NCBI GenBank assembly: GCA_025963635.1
Contig: JAOQAK010000061.1
Location: 124,001-188,000 of the forward strand
Source of the DNA: Ferruginibacter sp.
GTDB lineage: Bacteria > Bacteroidota > Bacteroidia > Chitinophagales > Chitinophagaceae
Direction: 5' to 3'
Length of the DNA stretch: 64,000 nucleotides
Shown here: piece by piece, positions 30,016-39,484 of the stretch
Position numbering within the stretch: the first letter of the stretch is position 1
Layout of the letters: every line of letters begins with the position of its first letter
The notes under the pieces: generated by a model
The model's input: only the letters and a program-made list of their open reading frames with translations
Told to the model about the DNA's origin: nothing
The model's database searches: none
Translations under genes and position numbers: made by a program

Positions 30016-32142
30016 TTATTTATTTGCTTGTTGATTACTGATATCCGTTCCCAACCGCTGTATGTAAGCGATCAATGCAATTACTTCTTTTGTAGGAGCA
30101 ACTTTGATACTGTCTGTTTTTAAACCGGTGGCGATGAAATTTGCCTGTTCCATCAGGTTTGCATTGGCGATTTCTTCAAATCCTTTTGCATAAGGAACAC
30201 CCAGTGTTCTCATGGCATTTATTTTGGCCCGCGTGGTAGAAGTATCAAGATTGTCTTTCAGCATAAAAGCATAGGGCGGCATAATAGATCCTTCACTCAT
30301 TGAAGATGGCTCCCTGAAATGGCGGAAATGCCAGCCGTTGGTTTTTTTAAGGTTCCCTGAACCCTCACGTGCAAGATCCGGCCCGGTTCTTTTACTTCCC
30401 CATTGAAAAGGATGATCGTACACAAATTCGCCTGCTTTTGAATATTCACCATAACGCTCTGTTTCACTGCGGAAAGGACGGATCATTTGGGAGTGGCAGG
30501 TATAACATCCTTCTCTTACATAAATATCTCTTCCCTGCAATTCAAGCGGGGTATAAGGTTTTACGCTGCTAATGGTAGGCACATTGGATTTGATCATGAA
30601 AGTGGGTATCATTTCAACGGCCCCGCCAATCAATATTACCACCAGGCTCAAAACCATCAACTGAACGGGTTTACGTTCGAAAGCCCTGTGCCAATGTTCG
30701 CCTTTATGAGGAGTATATATCTTTTCAAGTGGTGCAGCTTCTGTGGCTTCATCTGCTACGAGTTTGCCCGCTTTTACAGTTTTATAAATATTATAGACCA
30801 TGAATAATGCTCCGAGCAGGTACAAGGTGCCTCCCAGTGAACGCATGGCGTAGAAAGGTTTCATGTAGGTAACCGTTTCCAGGAAAGTGTATTTCAACTG
30901 GCCGGCTTCAGTAAATTGTTTCCACATGGAACTTTGTGTAAACCCTGCCCAATACATCGGTACAGCATAAAAGACAATACCCAGCGTACCCAGCCAAAAA
31001 TGATTGTTAGCCAACTTTTTGGAGTACAACGGGGTATTGAATATTCTTGGTATCAGCCAGTATAAAATTCCAAATGTCAACATACCGTTCCAGCCCAATG
31101 CGCCAACATGCACATGTGCAACGATCCAATCGGTATAGTGGCTGATAGCGCTGATGCTCTTAAGCGATAACATCGGGCCCTCAAAAGTGGCCATACCATA
31201 AGCGGTAACGGCTACCACCATAAATTTCAAATTCACATCATCCCTTACTTTGTCCCATGCTCCCCGTAGTGTAAGCAGGCCATTAATCATACCACCCCAG
31301 CTTGGAAAAATCAGCATCACAGAAAATACGATCCCGAGCGATTGTGCCCAGTTAGGCAAAGCGGTATACAACAGGTGATGCGGTCCGGCCCAGATGTATA
31401 AAAAGATCAATGCCCAAAAATGTATGATGGAAAGCTTATAAGAATACACCGGGCGGTTAGCCGCTTTGGGAATAAAATAATACATCAAACCGAGGTAAGG
31501 CGTAGTAAGAAAAAAGGCTACCGCATTGTGTCCGTACCACCATTGTACCAGGGCATCCTGCACACCTGCATACAGTGAGTAGCTTTTAAAAAAAGTTACG
31601 GGCAGTTCCATTGAATTTACAATATGCAATACTGCTACTGTTACAAACGTGGCGATGTAAAACCAGATGGCTACATACAAATGCTTTTCCCTTCTTTTCA
31701 GGATGGTTCCAAACATATTCCATCCAAATACCACCCACATTATCGTGATGGCGATATCGATCGGCCATTCCAGCTCGGCATATTCTTTACCAGCTGTGAG
31801 GCCCAGTGGCAGCGTGATGGCTGCGGCTACGATGATCAGCTGCCATCCCCAAAAATGTATCTTGCTCAAAACATCGCTGTACATACGGGCCTTGCACAGG
31901 CGCTGAAGCGAATAGTACACGCCCATAAAAATACCATTGCCTACAAAAGCAAAAATGACAGCGTTGGTATGCAGCGGCCGCAGCCTGCCGAATGAACCAT
32001 ACTGGGTAAAATTAAGCGAAGGAAAAACCAGTTGGAGCGCTACAAACAGGCCGGCGAGCATACCCACCACTCCCCATAAAATAGTGGCGAAGGCAAAGTT
32101 TTTTACACTTCTGTTGTCATAATAAAATTTTTCTACCTGCAT
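30016..32142 (-). CDS. ccoNO: cbb3-type cytochrome c oxidase fused subunits I/II (CcoN-CcoO)
   Basis: 708 aa; heme-copper oxidase core (WWYGHNAVAFFLTTPYLG, HYTDWIVAHVHVGALGWNG) followed by a CcoO-like region (GRDIYVREGCYTCHSQMIRPFRSETERYG). Confidence 0.95.
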   Translation of the reverse strand: MQVEKFYYDNRSVKNFAFATILWGVVGMLAGLFVALQLVFPSLNFTQYGSFGRLRPLHTNAVIFAFVGNGIFMGVYYSLQRLCKARMYSDVLSKIHFWGWQLIIVAAAITLPLGLTAGKEYAELEWPIDIAITIMWVVFGWNMFGTILKRREKHLYVAIWFYIATFVTVAVLHIVNSMELPVTFFKSYSLYAGVQDALVQWWYGHNAVAFFLTTPYLGLMYYFIPKAANRPVYSYKLSIIHFWALIFLYIWAGPHHLLYTALPNWAQSLGIVFSVMLIFPSWGGMINGLLTLRGAWDKVRDDVNLKFMVVAVTAYGMATFEGPMLSLKSISAISHYTDWIVAHVHVGALGWNGMLTFGILYWLIPRIFNTPLYSKKLANNHFWLGTLGIVFYAVPMYWAGFTQSSMWKQFTEAGQLKYTFLETVTYMKPFYAMRSLGGTLYLLGALFMVYNIYKTVKAGKLVADEATEAAPLEKIYTPHKGEHWHRAFERKPVQLMVLSLVVILIGGAVEMIPTFMIKSNVPTISSVKPYTPLELQGRDIYVREGCYTCHSQMIRPFRSETERYGEYSKAGEFVYDHPFQWGSKRTGPDLAREGSGNLKKTNGWHFRHFREPSSMSEGSIMPPYAFMLKDNLDTSTTRAKINAMRTLGVPYAKGFEEIANANLMEQANFIATGLKTDSIKVAPTKEVIALIAYIQRLGTDISNQQANK

Positions 32143-32150
32143 GTGAATCG

Positions 32151-32339
32151 TTATTTGGTTTTATTTATGTGTTCGGTTGAGGTTGGGGCGGCGGCCTTTA
32201 ATTCATCATCAAAAAGCATCCTCACGGAGGGTGTGTAATCATCTTCGAACTGGCCATTATTAACGCTCCATAAAAAAGCGGCTAAAAACGCGGCAGCTAC
32301 AAAAATGCTGATTCCAATCAATACGAATAGTGCACTCAC
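32151..32339 (-). CDS. ccoS: cbb3-type cytochrome oxidase assembly protein CcoS
   Basis: 62 aa; SALFVLIGISIFVAAAFLAAFLWSVNNGQFEDDYTPSVRMLFDDE. Confidence 0.9.
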   Translation of the reverse strand: MSALFVLIGISIFVAAAFLAAFLWSVNNGQFEDDYTPSVRMLFDDELKAAAPTSTEHINKTK

Positions 32340-32361
32340 TTGTGATGAATTTTAGTTTAAA

Positions 32362-32369
32362 CAAATTTA
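32362..32369 (-). promoter_or_regulatory. Candidate -7 element of the ccoS-NOQP promoter
   Basis: TAAATTTG (TAnnTTTG) on the - strand, 23 nt upstream of the ccoS start. Confidence 0.4.
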
Positions 32370-32414
32370 TCCATGTACATTATTGTAAAATATGATGGGT
32401 ATCCAAACGAGGGG

Positions 32415-32426
32415 TGATTTTCGTCA
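32415..32426. promoter_or_regulatory. Candidate FNR/CRP-like box upstream of ccoS-NOQP
   Basis: TGAT-TTTC-GTCA (TGAY-N4-RTCA). Confidence 0.4.
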
Positions 32427-32540
32427 TGGGGCAAAGGGAACGATGAGGAGTGCAAAGAGAAAGTTTACAAATCCTTAAACAGTTTAGGATAACAGAGTAT
32501 AACTAAAATACCCCCGGTATCTCAGCGCCACATCGGTGCA

Positions 32541-34868
32541 CTAAGCTTCCTCAGAAACGGTACTTTTCGGACGTGAAATAATCAACCGTCTTGCACTTAA
32601 AGAAGATAACAAAGTGACCAGCAATACAATACTAATACTACTTGCCGGCATTAAGATGGCAGCAACAATGGGCGACATGGTTCCCTGCACAGCGAAGGAC
32701 AATCCCACAATATTATAAACAATAGAGAGTATAAAACTAGCAGTCACAATCGTTTTACCGGATTTTGCATAAGCAAGAAACTGGTGTATCATACCAATTT
32801 TACTGCCATCAATAATGGCATCGCAGGCAGGCGAAAACTGGGTAGTATTGTCACTCACCGCAATACCGGTGTCGCTTTGCATCAGGGCGCCGGCATCATT
32901 GAGTCCGTCGCCGATCATCAATACCCTTTTGTGTTCCGTCTGTAAATGCTTAATCTTTTCGAGCTTGTCTTGCGGGGATTGATTGAACTGAACATTTCCT
33001 GCCTTACCGAACAATTTCTTGAGGGTAACTTTTTCAGCATCATTGTCACCCGATAACAGGTGCAATTCATACTGCTTCTGAAGTAAAGCATTAATTGCGG
33101 TTTTGATACCGGGCCGGTACTCATTGCTGATCATAAATGCTCCCATTTGCACTTTATTAAGTTGCACATAAATATGGGAACCCGATTCATGGGCCGAAGC
33201 ATCATAAAACTCATCTACAAAAGAAGCGGAGCCAATTTTCACGGGCATATCATTTACCATGGCTTCTATTCCCCTTCCGGAAAATTCTCTAAACCCATCT
33301 ACTTTTAATAATTGATCCCGGTGGGAGATTTCCAAATTACTGGTAAGGATTTTACTGAGCGGATGAGAAGACTGCCGGGTAACCGCCTGCACGGCCGCCA
33401 ACTCCCGATTGGTGAGCGGCGTGCCTTTATACAAAACTACCGCCGAATGGTTTTGTGTAATGGTACCCGTTTTATCAAAAACAATTGTATCTGTTCCCGC
33501 AAGGCTTTCTATAACACCGGCATTTTTGAGATACAGGTTGTTTTTACCGAAGATGCGTAGCATATTACCATAAGTAAACGTTGCTGAAAGCAATAACGAA
33601 CAAGGGCAGGCAACAATCAGCACAGCTGTTACTGCAGGCAATACTTTGGACGGATCGGTTATTGACCAGAAAATTGCGGCTCCAATGGCAATAAGAAAAA
33701 GTACGATCGTAAAATACCTGCTCCAGGGGTGGATATAAGATCTGTCTACATTTTTTTTAAGCTTAAAAATATCGTTGTTCCATAATTGTGTGATATAGCT
33801 CTGGGAAACATCATTTACTATTTCAAGCTCGATGGCACTTCCAGCCTGTTTGCCACCGGCGTAGATGAGGTCGCCGATACTTTTCCGTAGCGGTGTGCTT
33901 TCCCCACTTACAAAGCTATAATCCACGTTTGCATTTCCCTTCATCAAAATCGCATCCGCCGGTATCATCTCTTCATTGCGAATAATAATATAATCACCCT
34001 TTTTAAGCTGGGTTACCGGGATATTTTTTTCAATACCGTGGTTGATAGTGCTTACCCCTAACGGGAAATAAGACTTATAATCACGGTCAAAGGAAAATGA
34101 ATCATATGTCTTGTTTTGGAACCATCTGCCCACCAGCATAAAAAACACAATCCCCGTTCCTGAATCAAGCCATCCGGCGCCATTGCCTGAAATGATCTCG
34201 TAATAACTCCGGCCGAAAGTAACGATGATCGCCACTGCAATAGGTGCATCAATGTTTAAAAACTTCTGCCGCAAACCTTTCCATGCGGTGATAAAAATAT
34301 CAGCAGCGCTGAAAAACAAAACAGGTAGTGATAAAAGCAAATTTAGCCAGGTGAAAGTGGCCTTTAACCCCGCCTGCTCAATATTTCCCGACGAAAAATA
34401 TTCCGGAAAACTGAGCATCATTATATTGGAAAAGCAAAAGCCGGCAATCCCTATTTGAAAAAGTTTTTTCTTGTTAAATGTAGTCGCTTTCTTTTCCACG
34501 CTATCTCTTAAACTGATATCGGGTTCATAGCCAATGAAAGCCAATAACTCTACCACCCTGCGCAAAGAAATTTGTGTTGGATCAAAAATGACAAACACTT
34601 CCTTTCTTTGAAAATTTGTTTGGGATTTTGTAATGCCGGGTTCAATGCGGTGCAGGTTTTCCAGCAAATAAACGCAGGAAGAACAATGCATTTGCGGTAA
34701 CCGGAAGGTTACATTGGTTTGCCGGTGGCTGCTAAATTGCACCAGCTTTTTCGCGGTAAGGCAGTCATCGAGGTAAGCAAAACGTTCGCTGATAAACTTG
34801 CCTGTGGCTTTTATACCCGGACCTTTATCAAAATTATAGTAGGTACAAAGATTATTTTCATTCAGCAA
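32541..34868 (-). CDS. ccoI: Heavy-metal (Cu) translocating P-type ATPase, CcoI/FixI type
   Basis: P-type motifs (FDKTGTITQN, CPCSLLLSATF, MIGDGLNDAGALMQSDTGIAVS), HMA motif (MHCSSCVYLLENL). The ORF starts at a TTG, but homologous sequence continues in frame upstream to ~34985. Confidence 0.93.
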   Translation of the reverse strand: MLNENNLCTYYNFDKGPGIKATGKFISERFAYLDDCLTAKKLVQFSSHRQTNVTFRLPQMHCSSCVYLLENLHRIEPGITKSQTNFQRKEVFVIFDPTQISLRRVVELLAFIGYEPDISLRDSVEKKATTFNKKKLFQIGIAGFCFSNIMMLSFPEYFSSGNIEQAGLKATFTWLNLLLSLPVLFFSAADIFITAWKGLRQKFLNIDAPIAVAIIVTFGRSYYEIISGNGAGWLDSGTGIVFFMLVGRWFQNKTYDSFSFDRDYKSYFPLGVSTINHGIEKNIPVTQLKKGDYIIIRNEEMIPADAILMKGNANVDYSFVSGESTPLRKSIGDLIYAGGKQAGSAIELEIVNDVSQSYITQLWNNDIFKLKKNVDRSYIHPWSRYFTIVLFLIAIGAAIFWSITDPSKVLPAVTAVLIVACPCSLLLSATFTYGNMLRIFGKNNLYLKNAGVIESLAGTDTIVFDKTGTITQNHSAVVLYKGTPLTNRELAAVQAVTRQSSHPLSKILTSNLEISHRDQLLKVDGFREFSGRGIEAMVNDMPVKIGSASFVDEFYDASAHESGSHIYVQLNKVQMGAFMISNEYRPGIKTAINALLQKQYELHLLSGDNDAEKVTLKKLFGKAGNVQFNQSPQDKLEKIKHLQTEHKRVLMIGDGLNDAGALMQSDTGIAVSDNTTQFSPACDAIIDGSKIGMIHQFLAYAKSGKTIVTASFILSIVYNIVGLSFAVQGTMSPIVAAILMPASSISIVLLVTLLSSLSARRLIISRPKSTVSEEA

Positions 34869-35050
34869 AAGGTAAACCTGTTTGCAGCCTTCGCAACAAA
34901 ATTCCTTGCCATCCGCTTCAATGATGTCAATACATTTATCGCCACAATGATAGCAACTTACGGTTATGGAAGTTTTTGTTTTGATAAGTAAATTTTGTGT
35001 TGGAAGAAAACTTGCCTTACAAAGATGTTGAAACTTCTTTTTTATCCGGA

Positions 35051-35084
35051 TGACCTATATCAAAAGACGGCATGATCCTAATCA
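35051..35084. promoter_or_regulatory. Two tandem FNR/CRP-like boxes upstream of ccoI
   Basis: TGAC-CTAT-ATCA (35051-35062) and TGAT-CCTA-ATCA (35073-35084), centres 22 bp apart. Confidence 0.45.
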
Positions 35085-35267
35085 CCTTTAAAGCAGGATG
35101 AATAGCGTGTTTACATAAAAAGATAGCAGCCCTTGCCGGAGAATTCGTGCACACATCTTTCCCTTATTCAGCCCGCTAATTCGTGTAATTCGCATCTTAT
35201 CATTCGTGTAATAAAAAATTTATAGTTATAAAAAAAATCATACTTTGAGTTGATATAACCCATTCAC

Positions 35268-36395
35268 ATGACCACTGCACCAAAACGATTTTTAGCACTG
35301 GATGCATTCCGCGGTATGACCATCTGCTTCATGATCATTGTAAACACACCCGGAAATTCTGCCACTACCTTTTCCCCTTTGCTACATGCCCACTGGAACG
35401 GATTTACACCTACGGACCTTGTATTTCCCTCTTTCCTATTTGCTGTGGGCAATGCAATGAGCTTTGTAATGCCGCGGTGGAGTAACCTCCCTCAAAGCAA
35501 GGTATTATGGAAAATTTTCAGGAGAACCTTTATCATTTTTTTGGTGGGCTATCTCATGTATTGGTTCCCTTTTTTCAGGTTTGATGCAACGAACCATGTT
35601 ACCGGAACTCCTTTCACTGAAACCAGGGTCTTCGGCGTATTGCAAAGAATTGCACTTTGTTATGGTATTGCCTCTTTACTGTTTTATTACCTGAAACCGC
35701 GGACCGTGGTCGTGATCAGTGTCCTGCTTTTATTTCTTTACTGGATACTGCTATATTTGTTAGGCGACCCAACTGCACCTTTGAGTTTGGAAGGAAATGC
35801 TGTTTTAAAAATCGACCGCTGGCTACTGGGTGATAAACATCTTTACCATGGCGAAGGCGTGGCGTTTGATCCTGAAGGATTGCTGAGCACTTTGCCGGCA
35901 ATAGGAAATGTGGTGGGAGGTTATATGGCAGGGAGGTTTATACAGCGCAAGGGAAATGATTATGAGGGATTAAGCGTTTTGCTGCTGTCTGGTGTGGTAT
36001 TGGTATTCCTCGGTTATTGCTGGGACCTCAGCTTCCCGGTAAATAAAAAATTATGGACCAGTTCATTTGTTTTATACACGGTGGGGCTGGATTGCCTTAT
36101 CCTATCTGCAATTCTATATATCACCCAATTTTTGAGTAAAACCCGGTGGACCTACTTTTTTGAAGTGTTTGGCCGCAATCCGTTACCCATTTATCTTTTA
36201 TCGGAACTGGTGGTAACACTGCTCTTCGTTTTCAAGGTAAACCCAAAAACAACTGTTTTTCATTGGATCTGGGTAAATATCTTCAGTCACGCCGGCGGCT
36301 ATCTTGGATCGTTCCTGTTTGCGGTAAGCTTTATGTTATTCTGCTGGCTGGTGGGCTACCTGCTTGATAAAAAGAGAATTTATATCCGCGTATAA
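35268..36395 (+). CDS. Heparan-alpha-glucosaminide N-acetyltransferase-like / acyltransferase family membrane protein (DUF5009-like)
   Basis: ORF 375 aa; RFLALDAFRGMTICFMIIVNTPG, FPSFLFAVGNAMSF, LQRIALCYG, FFEVFGRNPLPIYLLSEL. Confidence 0.85.
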   Translation: MTTAPKRFLALDAFRGMTICFMIIVNTPGNSATTFSPLLHAHWNGFTPTDLVFPSFLFAVGNAMSFVMPRWSNLPQSKVLWKIFRRTFIIFLVGYLMYWFPFFRFDATNHVTGTPFTETRVFGVLQRIALCYGIASLLFYYLKPRTVVVISVLLLFLYWILLYLLGDPTAPLSLEGNAVLKIDRWLLGDKHLYHGEGVAFDPEGLLSTLPAIGNVVGGYMAGRFIQRKGNDYEGLSVLLLSGVVLVFLGYCWDLSFPVNKKLWTSSFVLYTVGLDCLILSAILYITQFLSKTRWTYFFEVFGRNPLPIYLLSELVVTLLFVFKVNPKTTVFHWIWVNIFSHAGGYLGSFLFAVSFMLFCWLVGYLLDKKRIYIRV

Positions 36396-36722
36396 AAACA
36401 ATTGGAAAATATCAGCCGGCGCAATATTAAAACCGGCATTCAGGTGCCAATTTTTAACATACATGAATATTTATATAGGTGCAACTGGCACCGGACTTTA
36501 GAACTCACTCTGTCCACACCCAATTTCCGGATTCAGAATATCCCAGTAACCCTATACTCGCTCACTTTGTTGAAACGAAGCACAGCCCAATGTTTATTTA
36601 CAATTAACCTTGCCATACGGCCGAATTAGCGTACTTTCGCAGATCAAAAAAACGCCCCGGCACTATCCACCCATTGGTGATAGGTAAACATTCATCGCTG
36701 CAGGCAAAAAGTTATTTAAATA

Positions 36723-38531
36723 ATGAATATAAGAAATGTCGCCATCATTGCGCACGTTGATCATGGCAAAACTACACTCGTAGACAAGATTTTACACAGT
36801 ACCAACATCTTTCGTGACAACCAGGAAACAGGTGAACTGATCATGGACAATAACGACCTCGAAAGAGAAAGAGGTATTACCATTTTTAGCAAAAATGTAT
36901 CGGTAACTTATAAAGGCACAAAGATCAATGTGATAGATACCCCGGGCCATAGTGATTTTGGCGGTGAAGTGGAAAGAGTATTGAGGATGGCAGATGGTGT
37001 ATTATTATTGGTAGATGCTTTTGAAGGGCCCATGCCGCAAACACGTTTTGTGTTACAAAAGGCCCTGCATCTTGGGCTACACCCGATCGTGGTGATCAAT
37101 AAAGTAGATAAGCCCAATTGCCGTCCGGATGAAGTACATGATGCAGTTTTTGAATTGTTCTTTAACCTTGAAGCTACCGAAGCGCAATTGGATTTCCCAA
37201 CGCTTTACGGAAGCAGCAAGAACGGCTGGATGAATACTTCTCTTACAGAAACAGACAATATTTTCCCATTATTAGATGCGATCCTGGAGTTTGTGCCAGA
37301 ACCAAAAGTAAACGAAGGCACTACCCAGATGCAGATCACTTCATTGGATTACTCTTCCTTCCTTGGAAGGATCGCAGTAGGCAAGGTTGCCCGCGGCACC
37401 GTAAGGGAAGGCCAGCAAGTGGCATTGGTGCAGGCAGATGGCGGCATCAAAAAAATGAAAGTAAAAGAATTGTATACTTTTGAAGCCCTTGGTAAAAAGA
37501 AAGCTACCGAAGTGAAAGCAGGCGATATTTGCGCAATTGTAGGCCTTGATGAATTTAATATCGGCGACACCCTTTGTGATGTGGATTTCCCGGAAGCATT
37601 GCCAACCATCAGTGTTGATGAACCTACCATGAGCATGATGTTCAGCATCAATAACTCACCGTTTTTTGGCCGGGAAGGTAAATTTGTAACTTCCAGGCAC
37701 CTGAAAGACAGGCTGATGAAGGAAACTGAAAAAAACCTGGCGCTCCGCGTTGAAGATACTGACAGTGCCGATCGCTTTTTGGTATTCGGAAGAGGTATCC
37801 TGCATTTGGGTATCTTGATAGAAACCATGCGTAGAGAAGGTTTTGAGCTAACAGTGGGTAATCCACAGGTGTTGGTAAAAGAAATTGATGGCAAAAAATG
37901 CGAACCTTACGAAAATCTCGTGGTAGATGTACCACAGGAATACAGTGGCAAGGTAATCGACATGGTTACCCAGCGTAAAGGCGAAATGTTGATCATGGAA
38001 AGCAAAGGCGAGATGCAACATCTTGAATTTGATATTCCTTCAAGAGGTTTGATCGGCTTGCGCAGCAGCATGTTGACCGGCACAGCTGGTGAGGCAGTAA
38101 TGGCACACAGGTTTACCGAATACCGTCCATGGAAAGGAAATATACCGGGAAGAAGCAATGGTGTTCTGTTATCCAAAAACCAGGAAAGAACCACGGCATA
38201 TTCAATTGATAAATTACAGGACAGGGGAAGATTTTTTGTAGATCCGGGCGAAGAAGTATATGTTGGACAGATCATTGCCGAGCACATCAAGCCAGGTGAT
38301 TTAAATGTAAACGCCACCGATCCTAAAAAACTTACCAATCACCGTGCAAGCGGTAGTGATGATGCCACCCGTGCAGCGCCAAAGATTCTGATGACCCTGG
38401 AAGAGTGTATGGAATACATTCAGCAGGATGAGTGCATTGAAGTAACTCCTAAATCGGTCCGTATGCGCAAGGTTATTTTAAACGAAGACGAGCGTAAAAG
38501 AGTTTCCAAGTCAATGGGCCAGGAAGCTTAA
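36723..38531 (+). CDS. typA: Translational GTPase TypA/BipA
   Basis: ORF 602 aa; IIAHVDHGKTTLVDKIL, ERERGITIFSKN, DTPGHSDFGGEVERVL, NKVDKPNCRPDEV. Confidence 0.97.
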   Translation: MNIRNVAIIAHVDHGKTTLVDKILHSTNIFRDNQETGELIMDNNDLERERGITIFSKNVSVTYKGTKINVIDTPGHSDFGGEVERVLRMADGVLLLVDAFEGPMPQTRFVLQKALHLGLHPIVVINKVDKPNCRPDEVHDAVFELFFNLEATEAQLDFPTLYGSSKNGWMNTSLTETDNIFPLLDAILEFVPEPKVNEGTTQMQITSLDYSSFLGRIAVGKVARGTVREGQQVALVQADGGIKKMKVKELYTFEALGKKKATEVKAGDICAIVGLDEFNIGDTLCDVDFPEALPTISVDEPTMSMMFSINNSPFFGREGKFVTSRHLKDRLMKETEKNLALRVEDTDSADRFLVFGRGILHLGILIETMRREGFELTVGNPQVLVKEIDGKKCEPYENLVVDVPQEYSGKVIDMVTQRKGEMLIMESKGEMQHLEFDIPSRGLIGLRSSMLTGTAGEAVMAHRFTEYRPWKGNIPGRSNGVLLSKNQERTTAYSIDKLQDRGRFFVDPGEEVYVGQIIAEHIKPGDLNVNATDPKKLTNHRASGSDDATRAAPKILMTLEECMEYIQQDECIEVTPKSVRMRKVILNEDERKRVSKSMGQEA

Positions 38532-38550
38532 GATAAAAACACATTAACAG

Positions 38551-38580
38551 GATCCCTCGTTTTAAACGGGGGATTTTTTT
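38551..38580 (+). terminator. Intrinsic terminator of typA
   Basis: GATCCCTCGTTTTAAACGGGGGATTTTTTT stem-loop plus T-tract. Confidence 0.85.
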
Positions 38581-38806
38581 ATAAGCCAGGCAGTAGTGCA
38601 GCCATGAAGCTTCATTGGCGTCGCACTCGTGTACAGAAGTACATATTGGAGCTTTTCGATACTCCGAAGATCGACTACTGTTATTAATATGCCTGCAAGT
38701 TATTTCTTTGCTGAGTTCACGCTCCTTAATAAATTAACTATTGTCAAATCGCCACACTTGAAATTAACCAATCCGTTTTCAGATAATTTTTTAGAAATTC
38801 GCATCC

Positions 38807-39418
38807 ATGGAACACCTCATTCACCTTGGTAAAGATAAAAAGCTAAAGAAAGTAATCGACCTGCAAGAACCTTATGTTTTGCAGAAACGCAACAATGTAT
38901 ACCTGCATTTATGCAGTTCCATCATGAGCCAGCAATTAAATACAAAAGTGGCAGCGGTGATTTACAACAGGTTTTTAAACCTCTACGAAAACAATAAGCC
39001 TGCTCCACAGCAAATAGTCGATACTCCCACCGAAACCTTACGAAGCATCGGCCTAAGTAACGCAAAGGCAAATTATGTTCAGAATGTTTGCCGTTTTTTT
39101 ATTGAAGAAAAGATCACCGATGCCAAGCTCGATAAAATGACCAACGAGGAACTAATCAGGTATCTCTCTCAGATAAAAGGAGTGGGACAATGGACTGTGG
39201 AAATGATCCTGATGTTTACCCTCGGCAGGGAAGATGTTTTCGCTTTAGATGACCTGGGTATACAAAACGGTATCAAAAAACTGTACAAACTGGAAGCACT
39301 CGATAAGAAAGCGCTAAAAGAAAAAATGTTGCAGATCTCAAAAAAATGGAAACCGTACCGCACCTACGCCTGCAGGTATCTATGGGGCTGGAAAGATGAT
39401 ACGCCTAATATCAAATAA
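38807..39418 (+). CDS. DNA-3-methyladenine glycosylase family protein (HhH-GPD)
   Basis: ORF 203 aa; IMSQQLNTKVAAVIYNRF, LSQIKGVGQWTVEMILMFTLGREDVFALDDLGIQNG. Confidence 0.9.
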   Translation: MEHLIHLGKDKKLKKVIDLQEPYVLQKRNNVYLHLCSSIMSQQLNTKVAAVIYNRFLNLYENNKPAPQQIVDTPTETLRSIGLSNAKANYVQNVCRFFIEEKITDAKLDKMTNEELIRYLSQIKGVGQWTVEMILMFTLGREDVFALDDLGIQNGIKKLYKLEALDKKALKEKMLQISKKWKPYRTYACRYLWGWKDDTPNIK

Positions 39419-39419
39419 C

Positions 39420-39475
39420 TAACACAGGATAGAGGTTACACTTTTTTAGAAAGGTGTAACCTCTATCCTGTGTTA
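39420..39475. terminator. Bidirectional terminator, perfect 22-bp arms
   Basis: TAACACAGGATAGAGGTTACAC ... GTGTAACCTCTATCCTGTGTTA, 12-nt loop, between convergent stops. Confidence 0.85.
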
Positions 39476-39484
39476 ATATCTATC

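Noticed and set aside
35034-35090. 18-aa ORF MPSFDIGHPDKKEVSTSL upstream of ccoI
   Set aside because: Overlaps the candidate regulator boxes and -7 region; more likely promoter DNA than a leader peptide.
37349-37894. 181-aa - strand ORF inside typA
   Set aside because: Shadow ORF opposite conserved GTPase coding sequence; low-complexity S/P/R composition.
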